DNA from: Sphingobium indicum BiD32
Lineage (GTDB): Bacteria > Pseudomonadota > Alphaproteobacteria > Sphingomonadales > Sphingomonadaceae
Assembly (NCBI RefSeq): GCF_000382885.1
Contig: NZ_CAVK010000085.1
Span: 1-64,000 of the forward strand
DNA: 64,000 nt
Direction: 5' to 3'
Both the position numbers and the translations under genes were made by a program. A model generated the notes under the pieces. It did no database searches. It was given only the letters and a program-made list of their open reading frames with translations, and was not told the origin of the DNA. Within the stretch, counting starts at the first letter, position 1. Every line of letters begins with the position of its first letter. This document shows positions 7,446 to 19,931 of this stretch, one piece after another.

Positions 7446-8509
7446 GGATGCGCCTTCGCGAAGTTCAGGATGAGGTCGGCCTGCCGCTGGGACGCGGGGA
7501 TGGGGGAAAGATCGATGGAATCGCGCATGGCCGCTTCCTGAGCAGCAACGAAGCCCGGTTGCAAGTCTGCGGCGCGGGCTAGGGCGGCGGGCAGGGCATC
7601 GGTGCTCTCGATCACCTGGCCGAGCTTCCAGTGGGCGAAAGCTTCGCTGCTGGCATCGCGCCGGTCGAGATTGAGGAAGATGCAGGGGCGCGGCTGGATG
7701 AGGAATTCATAGACCTGGCTGGACACGTCACCGAGATAGAGGTCGGCGCTCATCGTATAGCTCATGTCGATCGAGTGGCGGCTGCCCATGTCGACGTGGA
7801 TATGCGGCGCGGCGGTGACGATGGGTGGGACCGCGCGCGCCAGCTTGGTGTGGGGGGCGATGATGACGTTCCAGTCGGTCAGGGCTTCCAGCGCAGCCAG
7901 CACGGCGGGGCCATGGGTGACCCAAGACGAGAGTTTGGGGTCGAAATGGGGATTGTAGAGCAGCACCGGACGGTCATCGGCGAAGAATCGCTGGCGGGGT
8001 GCCTTCAGCTCAAATTTGGGATAACCGCCGACGGCAACCGTATCGGGCGTGCAAAGGTCGCGGTCGATCAGGCGGCGGCGATCCTTTTCGCCTGCGACCA
8101 GCGTCAGGTCGAAATCGGCATGGCGTTTCTTGTAGCCACCTTCGCGGTCCCCCGCGCCATGTTTGATGAGGATGAGGCGGGCGGCAAAGCCGGGGACGCG
8201 GCGTGCCCAGGCGGTGGAAATCTCGGTCGTCACAAGCACGGGAAAGCGGGCGATGGCGGGGTAGTTGAGCAGCAGGGTGGCAAGCCGCGAAGGCTGGCGG
8301 AACAGCGAGTCGGCGCGGCCGGGCGGGCGGCGCAAACGCACCGGGATCAGCCGTTTTTCCGGGTCGTAGCGCGCGACCAGCGCCAATATCTGGTCCGAGG
8401 GTGAGAGGATGCTGACCCGCACGCCGTTGCGGCGCGCCAGCTCCAGCGCGGCGGGCAGCCAGTGATAGAGTTGCTGTGCTTCGGCAATGGCGAGAAAGGC
8501 GATATCCAT
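7442..8509 (-). CDS. TagB/TagF-like glycerophosphotransferase or GT-B glycosyltransferase
   Basis: About 355 residues from the ATG at 8509; a longer start at 8536 with AGGCG before it is also possible. The C-terminal half has GDVSSQVYEFL followed by PCIFLN, the pattern by which CDP-glycerol glycerophosphotransferases bind the nucleotide, and the middle has IKHGAGDR, reminiscent of their HG motif. These enzymes build phosphodiester-linked polyol chains such as teichoic acid. It is the first gene of the operon running down to 5914 and overlaps the next by 4 bases. The alternative is a GT-B glycosyltransferase of unknown donor. Confidence 0.65.
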   Translation of the reverse strand: MDIAFLAIAEAQQLYHWLPAALELARRNGVRVSILSPSDQILALVARYDPEKRLIPVRLRRPPGRADSLFRQPSRLATLLLNYPAIARFPVLVTTEISTAWARRVPGFAARLILIKHGAGDREGGYKKRHADFDLTLVAGEKDRRRLIDRDLCTPDTVAVGGYPKFELKAPRQRFFADDRPVLLYNPHFDPKLSSWVTHGPAVLAALEALTDWNVIIAPHTKLARAVPPIVTAAPHIHVDMGSRHSIDMSYTMSADLYLGDVSSQVYEFLIQPRPCIFLNLDRRDASSEAFAHWKLGQVIESTDALPAALARAADLQPGFVAAQEAAMRDSIDLSPIPASQRQADLILNFAKAHP

Positions 8510-8668
8510 CAGGTCACAAACGCTCCCACGGGGCATGTCGCCTAGCGGCGATGCCGGGGCATATGCAAGGGTGGCTACGTCTTTCCCTTTTGTAGGTGCT
8601 GGACCTTTGCTTATTTTTTGTTATGCGGGCCGCGACCGAACGACACTCTGAAAGAGGCTCGACGAGCG

Positions 8669-9457
8669 ATGGCCGAATTTGCGTTGCCCAAGAACAGCAA
8701 GATCAGCGGCAAGGGTGTGACCCACCCCGCACCCGCAGGCGCGACGAAGGTGCGCAGCTTCAAAGTCTATCGCTACGATCCCGACTCAGGGCAAAACCCG
8801 CGGTACGACACTTATGAGATTGATCTCGACAGCTGCGGGCCGATGGTTCTGGACGCGCTGATCAAGATCAAGAATGAATATGATCCCACGCTGACCTTCC
8901 GCCGGTCGTGCCGCGAAGGGATTTGCGGTTCCTGTTCGATGAACATGAACGGCAAGAACGGCCTGGCCTGCACCACCGCGATCGAGGAATGTTCGGGCAA
9001 GGATGTGCGGATCACCCCGTTGCCGCACATGGACGTGATCAAGGATCTGGTGCCCGACTTCACCCATTTCTACGCGCAGTATAATTCGATCCAGCCCTGG
9101 CTCAAAACCGTGTCGCCGCCCCCGTCGGGCAAGGAACGCCTCCAGTCACCCGCCGACCGCGAGAAGCTGGATGGCCTGTATGAGTGCATCCTGTGCGCCT
9201 GCTGCTCGACCAGCTGCCCGTCCTACTGGTGGAATTCGGACAAGTTTCTTGGCCCGGCGATCCTGTTGCAGGCCTATCGCTGGCTGGCGGACAGCCGTGA
9301 CGAATATACCGGCGATCGCCTGGACGAGCTGGAAGATCCCTTTCGCCTCTATCGCTGCCACACGATCATGAACTGCGCCAATGTCTGCCCCAAGGGGCTT
9401 TCGCCGGCCAAGGCGATTGCCGAAACCAAGAAGATGATGGTCGAGCGGCAGCTCTGA
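8669..9457 (+). CDS. sdhB: Succinate dehydrogenase iron-sulfur subunit
   Basis: A 262-residue protein that carries electrons from the flavoprotein SdhA to quinone in complex II. The [2Fe-2S] motif is CREGICGSC with a later Cys (residues 81-101), and the ferredoxin part has [12 protein letters not shown] near 173-184 and [15 protein letters not shown] near 230-244 for the [4Fe-4S] and [3Fe-4S] centres. The start is the ATG at 8669 (MAEFALPKN). It stands apart from sdhC, sdhD and sdhA, which are not in the window, and leads a group with a thioesterase and zapE. Confidence 0.97.
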   Translation: MAEFALPKNSKISGKGVTHPAPAGATKVRSFKVYRYDPDSGQNPRYDTYEIDLDSCGPMVLDALIKIKNEYDPTLTFRRSCREGICGSCSMNMNGKNGLACTTAIEECSGKDVRITPLPHMDVIKDLVPDFTHFYAQYNSIQPWLKTVSPPPSGKERLQSPADREKLDGLYECILCACCSTSCPSYWWNSDKFLGPAILLQAYRWLADSRDEYTGDRLDELEDPFRLYRCHTIMNCANVCPKGLSPAKAIAETKKMMVERQL

Positions 9458-9462
9458 TTGTC

Positions 9463-9921
9463 GTGAGCGGGACAGGGGCGAATGCCTCCGCTGCACTGGC
9501 GGAGGATTGGAGTGGCTGGCGGCGTTGGGGTGAGCCGGATAGCGGCGATTTCCTGTCCGTCATCGGCAGCGGTTATGCGCGCAGCGACGCGCCCGGCCGG
9601 GCGCAGGTCGCGCTGGAGGTGCAGCCGCTGCACATCAACCGCTATGGCAATCTGCATGGCGGTTTTGCGGCAGGCTTTGCCGATCACGCCTATTTCATCG
9701 GCCTGTGGGCGATGGGGCGCAAGGATCAGGCAGGTGCGCTGACCATCGACCTGTCGATGCAATATCTGGGGCTTGGTAAGGTCGGTGTCGCGATGATCGC
9801 CGATGTCGAACTGCTCAAGGAAACCGGCAAGATGATGTTCCTGCGCATGACGATCGCCCAGGGCGACGGGTTGATCGCCGCCTCGACCGTTACGCTGCGC
9901 AAGGTTCCCGCCCCCAAGTGA
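9463..9921 (+). CDS. PaaI-type hotdog thioesterase
   Basis: A 152-residue single hotdog-fold protein with the family motif NLHGGFAAGFADHAYF (HGG plus catalytic Asp region, near residue 64-79), as in PaaI/YbgC acyl-CoA thioesterases. It starts with GTG 5 bases after the sdhB stop, and its TGA overlaps the GTG of zapE, so the three form an operon. It would hydrolyse a small or aromatic acyl-CoA; the exact substrate cannot be told. Confidence 0.85.
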   Translation: MSGTGANASAALAEDWSGWRRWGEPDSGDFLSVIGSGYARSDAPGRAQVALEVQPLHINRYGNLHGGFAAGFADHAYFIGLWAMGRKDQAGALTIDLSMQYLGLGKVGVAMIADVELLKETGKMMFLRMTIAQGDGLIAASTVTLRKVPAPK

Positions 9922-11030
9922 CAGGGGTGATTGCCCGATATGAGGCGCTGATCGTGGCGGGCGAATTGCGCGCCGATCCTGATCAGCGCGCGGCCGCGCG
10001 GCGGCTCGACGCCTTGCAGCAGGAACTGGAAGCGGTGCCAGCGCGCGGTTCGACGCTGTGGAAATTGTTGCGCAAGGCACCAGAGCCGCCGCGCGGCCTC
10101 TATATGTGGGGCGGGGTCGGGCGCGGCAAGTCGATGCTGATGGACCTGTTCTTCGACACGGTGAAGATCCAGCGCAAGAAGCGCGCGCATTTCCATGAAT
10201 TCATGCTCGACGTCCATGCCCGGCTGGCGCAGGCGCGCAAGTCGGAGAAGGGTGATCCGATCCCGCCAGTGGTGGAATCACTGGCTGATGAAGCGCGGTT
10301 GCTCTGTTTTGATGAGATGGTCGTCAACAATATGGCGGACGCGGCGATCATGTCGCGGCTGTTTACCGGGTTGCTGGAAAAGCGGGTGACGATCGTCACC
10401 ACGTCCAACCGCGAGCCGGACGAACTCTACAAGAATGGTCTCAACCGCCAGCTTTTCCTGCCCTTCATCGACCTGATCAAGGATCGGCTCGACGTGCTGA
10501 CATTGAATGGCCCGACCGATTACCGTCGCGACCGTCTGGGCGATGCCACGCTGTGGCACTGCCCCAATGGCGATGCGGCAACACAAGCGCTCAGCACCGC
10601 TTTCTTCCGCCTGACCGATTATCCCCCGTCGGACCGCGCCCATGTGCCGTCGGAGGATATCAAGGTGCAGGGAGGCCGCATGCTGCATGTGCCCAAGAGC
10701 CTGAAGGGCGTGGCGGTCTTTTCGTTCAAGCGGTTGTGCGCCGAAGCGCGGGGTGCGCCCGACTATCTGGCGATTGCGCGCAAATATCATACGATCATCA
10801 TCGTCGGCATCCCGGTGCTGGGGCCGGAGAATCGCAACGAGGCCGCGCGCTTCGTGACGCTGATCGACTCGCTCTACGAATATAAGGTCAAATTGCTGGC
10901 GTCGGCGGATGCGGAACCGGCCCGGCTGTATCCGGAAGGCGATGGCGCGTTCGAGTTTGAGCGGACCGTGTCGCGGCTGATGGAAATGCAGTCGGACGAT
11001 TATCTGGCGCTGGGCCACGGACCCAAATAG
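9918..11030 (+). CDS. zapE: Cell division protein ZapE (AFG1-like ATPase)
   Basis: A 370-residue P-loop ATPase of the ZapE/AFG1 family. The Walker A motif GGVGRGKS lies at residues 65-72, Walker B is LLCFDEMVV, and the sensor stretch TTSNREPDELYKNGL follows, with the conserved C-terminal FERTVSRLMEM. ZapE acts at the Z-ring of dividing Gram-negative cells and its mitochondrial relative handles unassembled respiratory subunits, which fits its place beside sdhB. It starts with a GTG overlapping the thioesterase stop by 4 bases. Confidence 0.93.
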   Translation: MTGVIARYEALIVAGELRADPDQRAAARRLDALQQELEAVPARGSTLWKLLRKAPEPPRGLYMWGGVGRGKSMLMDLFFDTVKIQRKKRAHFHEFMLDVHARLAQARKSEKGDPIPPVVESLADEARLLCFDEMVVNNMADAAIMSRLFTGLLEKRVTIVTTSNREPDELYKNGLNRQLFLPFIDLIKDRLDVLTLNGPTDYRRDRLGDATLWHCPNGDAATQALSTAFFRLTDYPPSDRAHVPSEDIKVQGGRMLHVPKSLKGVAVFSFKRLCAEARGAPDYLAIARKYHTIIIVGIPVLGPENRNEAARFVTLIDSLYEYKVKLLASADAEPARLYPEGDGAFEFERTVSRLMEMQSDDYLALGHGPK

Positions 11031-12408
<1,378 letters not shown>

Positions 12409-12424
12409 GCCTTTAGAGCTGCAC

Positions 12425-12463
12425 CGTTTCGTTCCAGGTAAGTGCGCAGCCTGGAACGAAACG
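12425..12463. repeat. Hairpin between mdh and sucD
   Basis: CGTTTCGTTCCAGG (12425-12438) and CCTGGAACGAAACG (12450-12463) form a perfect 14-base stem with an 11-base loop. There is no T run behind it, so it more likely tunes mRNA processing or stability between mdh and sucD than ends transcription. It also looks like a dispersed intergenic dyad. Confidence 0.6.
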
Positions 12464-12508
12464 CTTTAGACGCCAAGTGCCACTTCCACAGAAGATAAAG
12501 GGACACCT

Positions 12509-13393
12509 ATGTCCATTCTGGTGAACAAGAACACCAAGGTCATCACCCAGGGTATGACTGGTGCCACCGGCACCTTCCACACCGAGCAGGCGCTCGCCTA
12601 TGGCACCCAGATGGTGGCAGGCGTTACGCCGGGCAAGGGTGGTTCGACCCATATCGGCCTGCCCATGTTCGACACGGTGCTGGAAGCCAAGACCAAGACC
12701 GGCGCCGATGCGTCGGTTGTCTATGTGCCGCCACCATTTGCGGCCGATTCGATCCTGGAAGCGATCGATGCGGAAATCCCGCTGATCATCTGCATCACCG
12801 AAGGCATCCCCGTCCTCGACATGGTCCGCGTGAAGCGCGCCCTGTCGGGCAGCAAGTCGCGCCTGATCGGCCCGAACTGCCCCGGCGTGCTGACCCCCAA
12901 TGAATGCAAGATCGGCATCATGCCCGGTTCGATCTTCTCAAAGGGTTCGGTCGGCGTCGTGTCGCGTTCCGGCACGCTGACTTATGAAGCCGTGTTCCAG
13001 ACCACCAATGCGGGCCTGGGCCAGACCACGGCTGTCGGCATTGGCGGCGATCCGGTCAACGGCACCAACTTCATCGACGTGCTGGAGCTGTTCCTGGCCG
13101 ACGACGCGACCGAATCGATCATCATGATCGGCGAAATCGGCGGCGACGCGGAAGAGCAGGCTGCCCAGTTCCTGATGGATGAGGCCAAGCGTGGCCGCAA
13201 GAAGCCGATGGCTGGCTTCATCGCCGGTCGCACGGCGCCTCCGGGCCGTCGCATGGGTCATGCCGGTGCGATCGTGTCGGGTGGCAAGGGCGACGCGGAA
13301 AGCAAGATCGCGGCGATGGAAGCGGCCGGGATCAAGGTCGCGGCCAGCCCGTCCGAGCTTGGCACGACCCTGCTGGAAGTGCTCAAGGGCTAA
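12509..13393 (+). CDS. sucD: Succinyl-CoA ligase, alpha subunit
   Basis: A 294-residue CoA-binding subunit. The N-terminal Rossmann part has [17 protein letters not shown], the CoA-binding region includes NCPGVLTP, and the phosphorylated histidine lies in [10 protein letters not shown] near residue 250. With SucC it makes succinate from succinyl-CoA and conserves one NTP. The partner sucC, usually adjacent, is not in this window. It starts 100 bases after mdh and precedes sucA by 83 bases. Confidence 0.96.
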   Translation: MSILVNKNTKVITQGMTGATGTFHTEQALAYGTQMVAGVTPGKGGSTHIGLPMFDTVLEAKTKTGADASVVYVPPPFAADSILEAIDAEIPLIICITEGIPVLDMVRVKRALSGSKSRLIGPNCPGVLTPNECKIGIMPGSIFSKGSVGVVSRSGTLTYEAVFQTTNAGLGQTTAVGIGGDPVNGTNFIDVLELFLADDATESIIMIGEIGGDAEEQAAQFLMDEAKRGRKKPMAGFIAGRTAPPGRRMGHAGAIVSGGKGDAESKIAAMEAAGIKVAASPSELGTTLLEVLKG

Positions 13394-13476
13394 AATGAGC
13401 CTGTAAGGCGGCCGGGCTGCACCCCGGCCGTCCTTTGCCCGACCGCGACTGCACGCGGCACGGATGGGATAAGATA

Positions 13477-16272
13477 ATGGGTTACGAAAACCAGGAATTC
13501 GAGATCGAGCAAGGCCCAAGCTGGGCGCGCTCCAACTGGCCGTTGGCGGATACCGACGACCTGACCGGGGCGCTGGACCCGACGCAGATGCAGGTGGCCG
13601 TGAAGGCCGCTGCCAAGTCCGCAGGCAAGTCGGTGTCGGACGCCGACATAGCACAGGCGGCAGAGGACGCCATCCGCGCGCAGATGCTGATCCGCACCTA
13701 TCGCGTACGCGGTCACCTGGCCGCCAATCTCGATCCACTTGGGCTGACCCAGCGCGATCTGCCTGCCGATCTGACGCCGGAATATCATGGCCTGACTGAC
13801 CCGGCCAAGAAGATATTCCTGGGCGGAACGCTGGGCCTTCAGTTCGCGACCGTGACCGAAATCGTCGCCATCCTGCGCGCCAATTATTGCGGCAATGTCG
13901 GCCTTGAATATATGCACATCGCCGACGTGGAGGAACGCCGCTTCCTGCAGGAACGGATGGAAGGCAAGGACAAGGAAATCATCTTCACGCCGGAAGGCAA
14001 GAAGGCGATCCTGGCCAAGGTCATCCAGGGCGAGCAATATGAGAAATTCCTGGGCCGCAAATATGTCGGCACCAAGCGCTTTGGCCTGGACGGCGGCGAA
14101 TCGATGATTCCCGCGCTCGAAGCGGTCATCAAATATGGCGGTCAGTCGGGCATCCGCGAAATCGTTTATGGCATGGCCCATCGCGGCCGCCTGAACGTGC
14201 TGGCCAATGTGATGGCCAAGGGTTTCCGCGTCATTTTCCACGAATTTTCCGGCGGTACGGCCAACCCGGAAGACGTCGGCGGTTCGGGCGACGTCAAATA
14301 TCATCTGGGTACATCGACCGACCGCGAGTTTGACGGCATCAAGGTGCATATGTCGCTGGTCCCCAACCCCTCGCACCTTGAAACGGTCGATCCGGTGGTG
14401 CTGGGCAAGGTCCGCGCGCAGCAGACGTTCCGCGACGATCTGGGCAAGCATGAGCAGGTATTGCCGGTGCTGATCCACGGCGATGCGGCCTTTGCCGGTC
14501 AAGGTATCGTCTGGGAATGCCTCGGCTTTTCCGGTGTCGCGGGTTATAATACCGGCGGCTGCATCCACTTCATCGTCAACAATCAGGTCGGTTTCACCAC
14601 CAGCCCGCAATTTTCGCGCGGGTCGCCCTATCCTTCGGACGTGGCGAAGGGCGTGCAGGCACCAATCCTGCATGTGAATGGCGACGATCCAGAGGCAGTG
14701 ACCTTCGCCTGCAAGCTGGCGGTGGAATATCGCCAGACCTTCCATCGCGATATCGTGATCGACATGTGGTGCTATCGCCGCTTCGGTCATAATGAAGGCG
14801 ACGAACCTTCGTTCACCCAGCCGCTGATGTATGCGAAAATCCGCCAGCATCCGCCGGTCAGCGACGTCTATGCCACGCGCCTGAAGGCGCAGGGCGTGAT
14901 CGACGATGATTATGTGACCAAGACCACGGGCGACTTCGTCAACCATCTGGAAGAAGAGTTTGAGGCGTCCAAAAGCTACAAGGCCAACAAGGCCGACTGG
15001 TTTGCGGGTCGCTGGTCGGGCCTGCACAAGCCTGCCGACGCCGAAACGACCCGCCAGAGCGTGGAGTCGGCGATTTCGTCCAAGCTGTTCGACAGCCTGG
15101 GCAAGACGCTGACCAAGGTGCCGCAGGGCCACACCGTCCACAAGACGCTCCAGCGCGTGCTGGACGCCAAGGCGGAGATGTTCAAGTCGGGCGCGAATTT
15201 CGACTGGGCGACCGGCGAGGCTTTGGCCTTCGGATCGCTGTTGTCGGAAGGCTATGGCGTGCGCCTGTCGGGGCAGGACTCCGGGCGCGGCACGTTCAGC
15301 CAGCGCCACTCGGTCTGGGTCGACCAGAATAGCGAGAAGAAATATGTCCCGCTGTCGACCGTGCCGCATGGCCGGTTCGAGGTGCTGGACAGCCCCTTGT
15401 CCGAATATGGCGTGCTGGGCTTTGAATATGGTTATGCGCTGGCCGACCCCAAGAGCCTGGTGCTGTGGGAGGCGCAGTTTGGCGACTTTGCCAATGGCGC
15501 GCAGATCATTTTCGACCAGTATATCGCGTCGTCCGAAACCAAATGGCTGCGCTCCAACGGCCTCGTCTGCCTGTTGCCGCATGGCTATGAAGGGCAGGGA
15601 CCGGAGCATAGTTCGGCGCGTCTGGAACGCTTCCTGCAACTATGCGCGGAAGGCAATATCCAGGTCGCCAACATCACGACCCCGGCCAATTATTTCCACG
15701 TCCTGCGCCGCCAGATGCTGCGTCCCTTCCGCAAGCCATTGATCATCATGACGCCCAAGTCGCTGCTGCGGCACAAGCTGGCGGTGAGCAAGGCCGAGGA
15801 TTTCCAAGGCGACACGCATTTCATGCGTATCCTGTCGGACAGCAATCCGGCGCCGGACAAGGAAACCAAGCGACTGGTGCTCTGTTCGGGCAAGGTCGCC
15901 TATGACCTGATCGAGGCGCGCGATGCGGCGGGGGACAAGAATACCCAGATCGTCCGTATCGAGCAGCTCTATCCCTTCCCGACCGAGGCGCTGACGGTTC
16001 GCATGAAGCGGATGGTCAACCTGGAGGAAGTGATCTGGTGCCAGGAGGAGCCGCGCAACAATGGTGCGTGGTTCCATGTGGAGCCCTATATCGAGGAAGC
16101 GCTGGCAGATGCCGGCAAGGCACCGATGCGTGCCCGCTATGCCGGTCGCAAGGCTTCGGCGTCGCCCGCAACGGGCCTCGCCAAACGCCATGTCGCCGAA
16201 CAGGGCGCCCTCGTTGCCGATGCGCTGGGTCACAGCGTTCGTGAAGAAATCCGTCGCCAGAAGAAAGGCTGA
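13477..16272 (+). CDS. sucA: 2-oxoglutarate dehydrogenase E1 component
   Basis: A 931-residue thiamine-diphosphate enzyme that decarboxylates 2-oxoglutarate and passes the succinyl group to the lipoyl arm of SucB. Recognisable parts are the E1-typical [14 protein letters not shown], the ThDP motif [13 protein letters not shown] to [25 protein letters not shown], and the C-terminal GFEYGYA and [20 protein letters not shown]. The start is the ATG at 13477 (MGYENQEF). The long mirror-strand frame under it is a shadow. It is followed by sucB after 8 bases. Confidence 0.97.
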   Translation: MGYENQEFEIEQGPSWARSNWPLADTDDLTGALDPTQMQVAVKAAAKSAGKSVSDADIAQAAEDAIRAQMLIRTYRVRGHLAANLDPLGLTQRDLPADLTPEYHGLTDPAKKIFLGGTLGLQFATVTEIVAILRANYCGNVGLEYMHIADVEERRFLQERMEGKDKEIIFTPEGKKAILAKVIQGEQYEKFLGRKYVGTKRFGLDGGESMIPALEAVIKYGGQSGIREIVYGMAHRGRLNVLANVMAKGFRVIFHEFSGGTANPEDVGGSGDVKYHLGTSTDREFDGIKVHMSLVPNPSHLETVDPVVLGKVRAQQTFRDDLGKHEQVLPVLIHGDAAFAGQGIVWECLGFSGVAGYNTGGCIHFIVNNQVGFTTSPQFSRGSPYPSDVAKGVQAPILHVNGDDPEAVTFACKLAVEYRQTFHRDIVIDMWCYRRFGHNEGDEPSFTQPLMYAKIRQHPPVSDVYATRLKAQGVIDDDYVTKTTGDFVNHLEEEFEASKSYKANKADWFAGRWSGLHKPADAETTRQSVESAISSKLFDSLGKTLTKVPQGHTVHKTLQRVLDAKAEMFKSGANFDWATGEALAFGSLLSEGYGVRLSGQDSGRGTFSQRHSVWVDQNSEKKYVPLSTVPHGRFEVLDSPLSEYGVLGFEYGYALADPKSLVLWEAQFGDFANGAQIIFDQYIASSETKWLRSNGLVCLLPHGYEGQGPEHSSARLERFLQLCAEGNIQVANITTPANYFHVLRRQMLRPFRKPLIIMTPKSLLRHKLAVSKAEDFQGDTHFMRILSDSNPAPDKETKRLVLCSGKVAYDLIEARDAAGDKNTQIVRIEQLYPFPTEALTVRMKRMVNLEEVIWCQEEPRNNGAWFHVEPYIEEALADAGKAPMRARYAGRKASASPATGLAKRHVAEQGALVADALGHSVREEIRRQKKG

Positions 16273-16280
16273 ACAAGCTC

Positions 16281-17528
<1,248 letters not shown>

Positions 17529-17591
17529 TAGTCGAGACGATAACATTACATCCGTTCGGCCCTGGACCTGATCCGGGGCTGACGAAGCCCC

Positions 17592-17649
17592 GCCCTTCTT
17601 GCTAAGGGCAAAAAATAGTGCGGCCCTTCGACAGGCTCAGGGCGAACGG
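17592..17649. repeat. Short hairpin plus half REP element behind sucB
   Basis: GCCCTT-cttgct-AAGGGC at 17592-17609 is followed by AAAAAAT, a weak terminator-like hairpin. Directly after it, CCCTTCGACAGGCTCAGGGCGAACGG (17624-17649) is a half copy of the repeat family seen at 3366-3490. The element separates sucB from lpdA and may set their relative expression. Confidence 0.5.
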
Positions 17650-17657
17650 AGATTTTT

Positions 17658-19058
17658 ATGGCTGAGTATGATTATGACGTTCTGGTGATCGGCGCTGGCC
17701 CCGGTGGCTATGTCGCCGCGATCCGGGCGGCGCAACTGGGCCTGAAGGTCGCGTGCGCGGAGAGCCGCGAGACGCTGGGCGGCACTTGCCTCAATGTCGG
17801 TTGCATCCCGTCCAAGGCGCTGCTCCATGCGTCCGAACTCTATGACGAAGCGGCCAACGGCACGCTGGCAAAGCTGGGCGTCAAGATCGACAAGATGAGC
17901 CTGGACCTGCCTACCATGCAGGGGCAGCGGGTTGACGCGGTCAAGGGGCTGACCGGCGGCATCGAATTTCTGTTCAAGAAGAATAAGGTGACCTGGCTCA
18001 AGGGGCTGGCCAGCTTTACCGGCGCGAATACGGTCGTGGTGGGCAGCGAGACGGTGACGGCGAAGAATATCGTCATCGCCACCGGATCGTCGGTCATGCC
18101 GCTGCCCGGTGTCGAGGTCGATAATGCCGGTGGTCAGATCGTCGATTCGACCGGCGCGCTGGAACTGGACAAGGTGCCGGGGCATCTGGTCGTCGTCGGC
18201 GGCGGCGTCATCGGTCTGGAACTGGGCAGCGTGTGGCGGCGGCTTGGGTCCAAGGTCACGGTCGTGGAATATCTTGACCAGATCCTGCCCGGCATGGACG
18301 GCGAAGTCCGCAAGGAAGCCAACAAGATCTTCAAGAAGCAGGGCTTTGAATATAAGCTCGGCACCAAGGTGACCGGCGCGAAGGCGGGCAAGAAGGGCGT
18401 GACCCTGACGGTCGAGCCTGCCGCTGGCGGAGCCGCCGAAACGATTGAGGCGGACGTGGTGCTGGTGTCGATCGGCCGCCGTGCCAACACCGATGGCCTT
18501 GGCCTCGACAAGATCGGGCTGGAACTGAACCAGCGCGGCCAGATCGAGACCGACCATGAATTTGGCACCAAGGTGCCCGGTGTCTGGGCGATTGGCGACG
18601 TGATCCCCGGCCCGATGCTGGCGCACAAGGCCGAGGATGAAGGCATTGCCGTGGCCGAGAATATCGCGGGCCTGACCGGTATCGTGAACCATGACCTGAT
18701 CCCCGGCGTCGTTTACACCAAGCCTGAAATTGCGGGCGTGGGGCTGACCGAGGAACAGGCCAAGGAGAAGGGGCCGATCAAGGTCGGCAAATTCCCGATG
18801 ATGGCCAACAGCCGCGCAAAGACCAATCATGAACCCGACGGCTTTGTGAAGGTCATTGCCGACGCTGAGACCGACAAGGTGCTGGGCGTGTGGATCATCG
18901 CGGTCCCGGCAGGCACGATGATCGCGCAAGTGGTACAGGCAATGGAATTTGGCGCGTCGAGCGAGGACATCGCCTATACCTGCCACGCCCATCCGACGCA
19001 CAGCGAAGCGATCAAGGAAGCGGCGATGGCGGTGACGGGCAAGCCGATCCATATGTGA
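17658..19058 (+). CDS. lpdA: Dihydrolipoyl dehydrogenase (E3)
   Basis: A 466-residue flavoprotein disulfide reductase that reoxidises the lipoyl arm of SucB with NAD. FAD loop VIGAGPGGYVAA (residues 10-21), redox-active disulfide GGTCLNVGCIPSKALLH with Cys44 and Cys49, NAD loop VVGGGVIGLELGS, and the catalytic HAHPTHSE near the C-terminus. It closes the sucA-sucB-lpdA group and is followed by a strong terminator. Confidence 0.96.
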   Translation: MAEYDYDVLVIGAGPGGYVAAIRAAQLGLKVACAESRETLGGTCLNVGCIPSKALLHASELYDEAANGTLAKLGVKIDKMSLDLPTMQGQRVDAVKGLTGGIEFLFKKNKVTWLKGLASFTGANTVVVGSETVTAKNIVIATGSSVMPLPGVEVDNAGGQIVDSTGALELDKVPGHLVVVGGGVIGLELGSVWRRLGSKVTVVEYLDQILPGMDGEVRKEANKIFKKQGFEYKLGTKVTGAKAGKKGVTLTVEPAAGGAAETIEADVVLVSIGRRANTDGLGLDKIGLELNQRGQIETDHEFGTKVPGVWAIGDVIPGPMLAHKAEDEGIAVAENIAGLTGIVNHDLIPGVVYTKPEIAGVGLTEEQAKEKGPIKVGKFPMMANSRAKTNHEPDGFVKVIADAETDKVLGVWIIAVPAGTMIAQVVQAMEFGASSEDIAYTCHAHPTHSEAIKEAAMAVTGKPIHM

Positions 19059-19081
19059 TCTGGTTGCGCGATCGACAGACG

Positions 19082-19112
19082 AAAAAGGCCTCCGCATTGC
19101 GGAGGCCTTTTT
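19082..19112. terminator. Bidirectional rho-independent terminator
   Basis: AAAAAGGCCTCCGC-att-GCGGAGGCCTTTTT: a long GC stem with A and T runs on both sides. It ends lpdA on the plus strand and would also stop transcription of the convergent minus-strand pair that ends at 19170. Confidence 0.9.
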
Positions 19113-19169
19113 CGTGACGGGGGGTAGAGCCTGATGAAATCCAACGGATCACGGTAAAGTCATCGCGCT

Positions 19170-19931
19170 CTAAAAGTCTGGCCGTCTCTTCCCTTGGAAC
19201 GCCGCAACACCTTCGGCAAAATCGGGCAGGGTGAAGGCGTCGCGGAACATGGCGAGGGTTGTGTCGTCGTCATCGGCCTGACCGTCCAATATCCGGCGAA
19301 TGATCGCCTTGGAGGCGCGCACGCTATGTTGGGCGTTGGTGGCGATAGTAAGGGCCAGGGCGGTGGCAGCGGCGAGGGGATCAGCCGCGATTTCGTCTAT
19401 CAGTCCGATGGCGAGGGCATCGTCCGCGCCATGCAGCGCGCCGGTGAAGAGGATGCGTTTGGCGCGGGCCGGGCCGACAAGGTCGACCAGCAGCTTGGTG
19501 TCGAACAGCGAATAGACGATGCCGAGTTTTGCAGGCGTGATCCCCAGCCGCGCGGTGGGGGAGGCGATGCGCAGATCGCAGGCGATGGCCAGGCCGCAAC
19601 CGCCGCCCACGCAATCGCCGTCGATCGCGGCGATCACGGGCTTTGGCGCGTGGGCGAGGGCATATTGGCTGGCGCGGATCGCGGCCTGATTGGCGACACG
19701 CCAGGCTTCTTCGCCGCTGTGGCTGGCAAATTCGCCGATGTCGGCCCCGGCGCAGAAGAGGCCGGGGGCGGCGGAGGCGAGGATCAATACGCGCACATCG
19801 TCGTCCGCCATCGCCTGTGCGACCAACAGGGGCAATTCTTCCCACATCGCCTGCGTCATCGCGTTGCGGCGGGCGGGGCGGTCGATCAGCAGGCGCGCTA
19901 TTGCGCCATCCTGTTCCAGCCGCAGGGTCAT
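19170..19931 (-). CDS. Enoyl-CoA hydratase/isomerase family protein
   Basis: A 253-residue crotonase-fold protein. The oxyanion-hole segments are visible as LFCAGADIGEFA (residues about 57-68) and DGDCVGGGCGLAIACDLRIA (about 104-123), followed by the acid-base region ARLGITPAKLGIVYS. Such proteins hydrate or isomerise acyl-CoA thioesters in fatty- or aromatic-acid breakdown. Its ATG overlaps the stop of the HAD phosphatase by 4 bases. No beta-oxidation partners are adjacent, so the substrate is open. Confidence 0.88.
   Translation of the reverse strand: MTLRLEQDGAIARLLIDRPARRNAMTQAMWEELPLLVAQAMADDDVRVLILASAAPGLFCAGADIGEFASHSGEEAWRVANQAAIRASQYALAHAPKPVIAAIDGDCVGGGCGLAIACDLRIASPTARLGITPAKLGIVYSLFDTKLLVDLVGPARAKRILFTGALHGADDALAIGLIDEIAADPLAAATALALTIATNAQHSVRASKAIIRRILDGQADDDDTTLAMFRDAFTLPDFAEGVAAFQGKRRPDF

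Noticed and set aside
13390-15639. Long minus-strand open frame (about 750 codons) opposite sucA
   Set aside because: It mirrors the strongly conserved sucA gene; its His/Arg/Gly-rich product has no domain and arises from third-position GC bias.
18890-19117. Small plus-strand frame across the end of lpdA and its terminator
   Set aside because: It overlaps lpdA in another frame and runs through the terminator hairpin.
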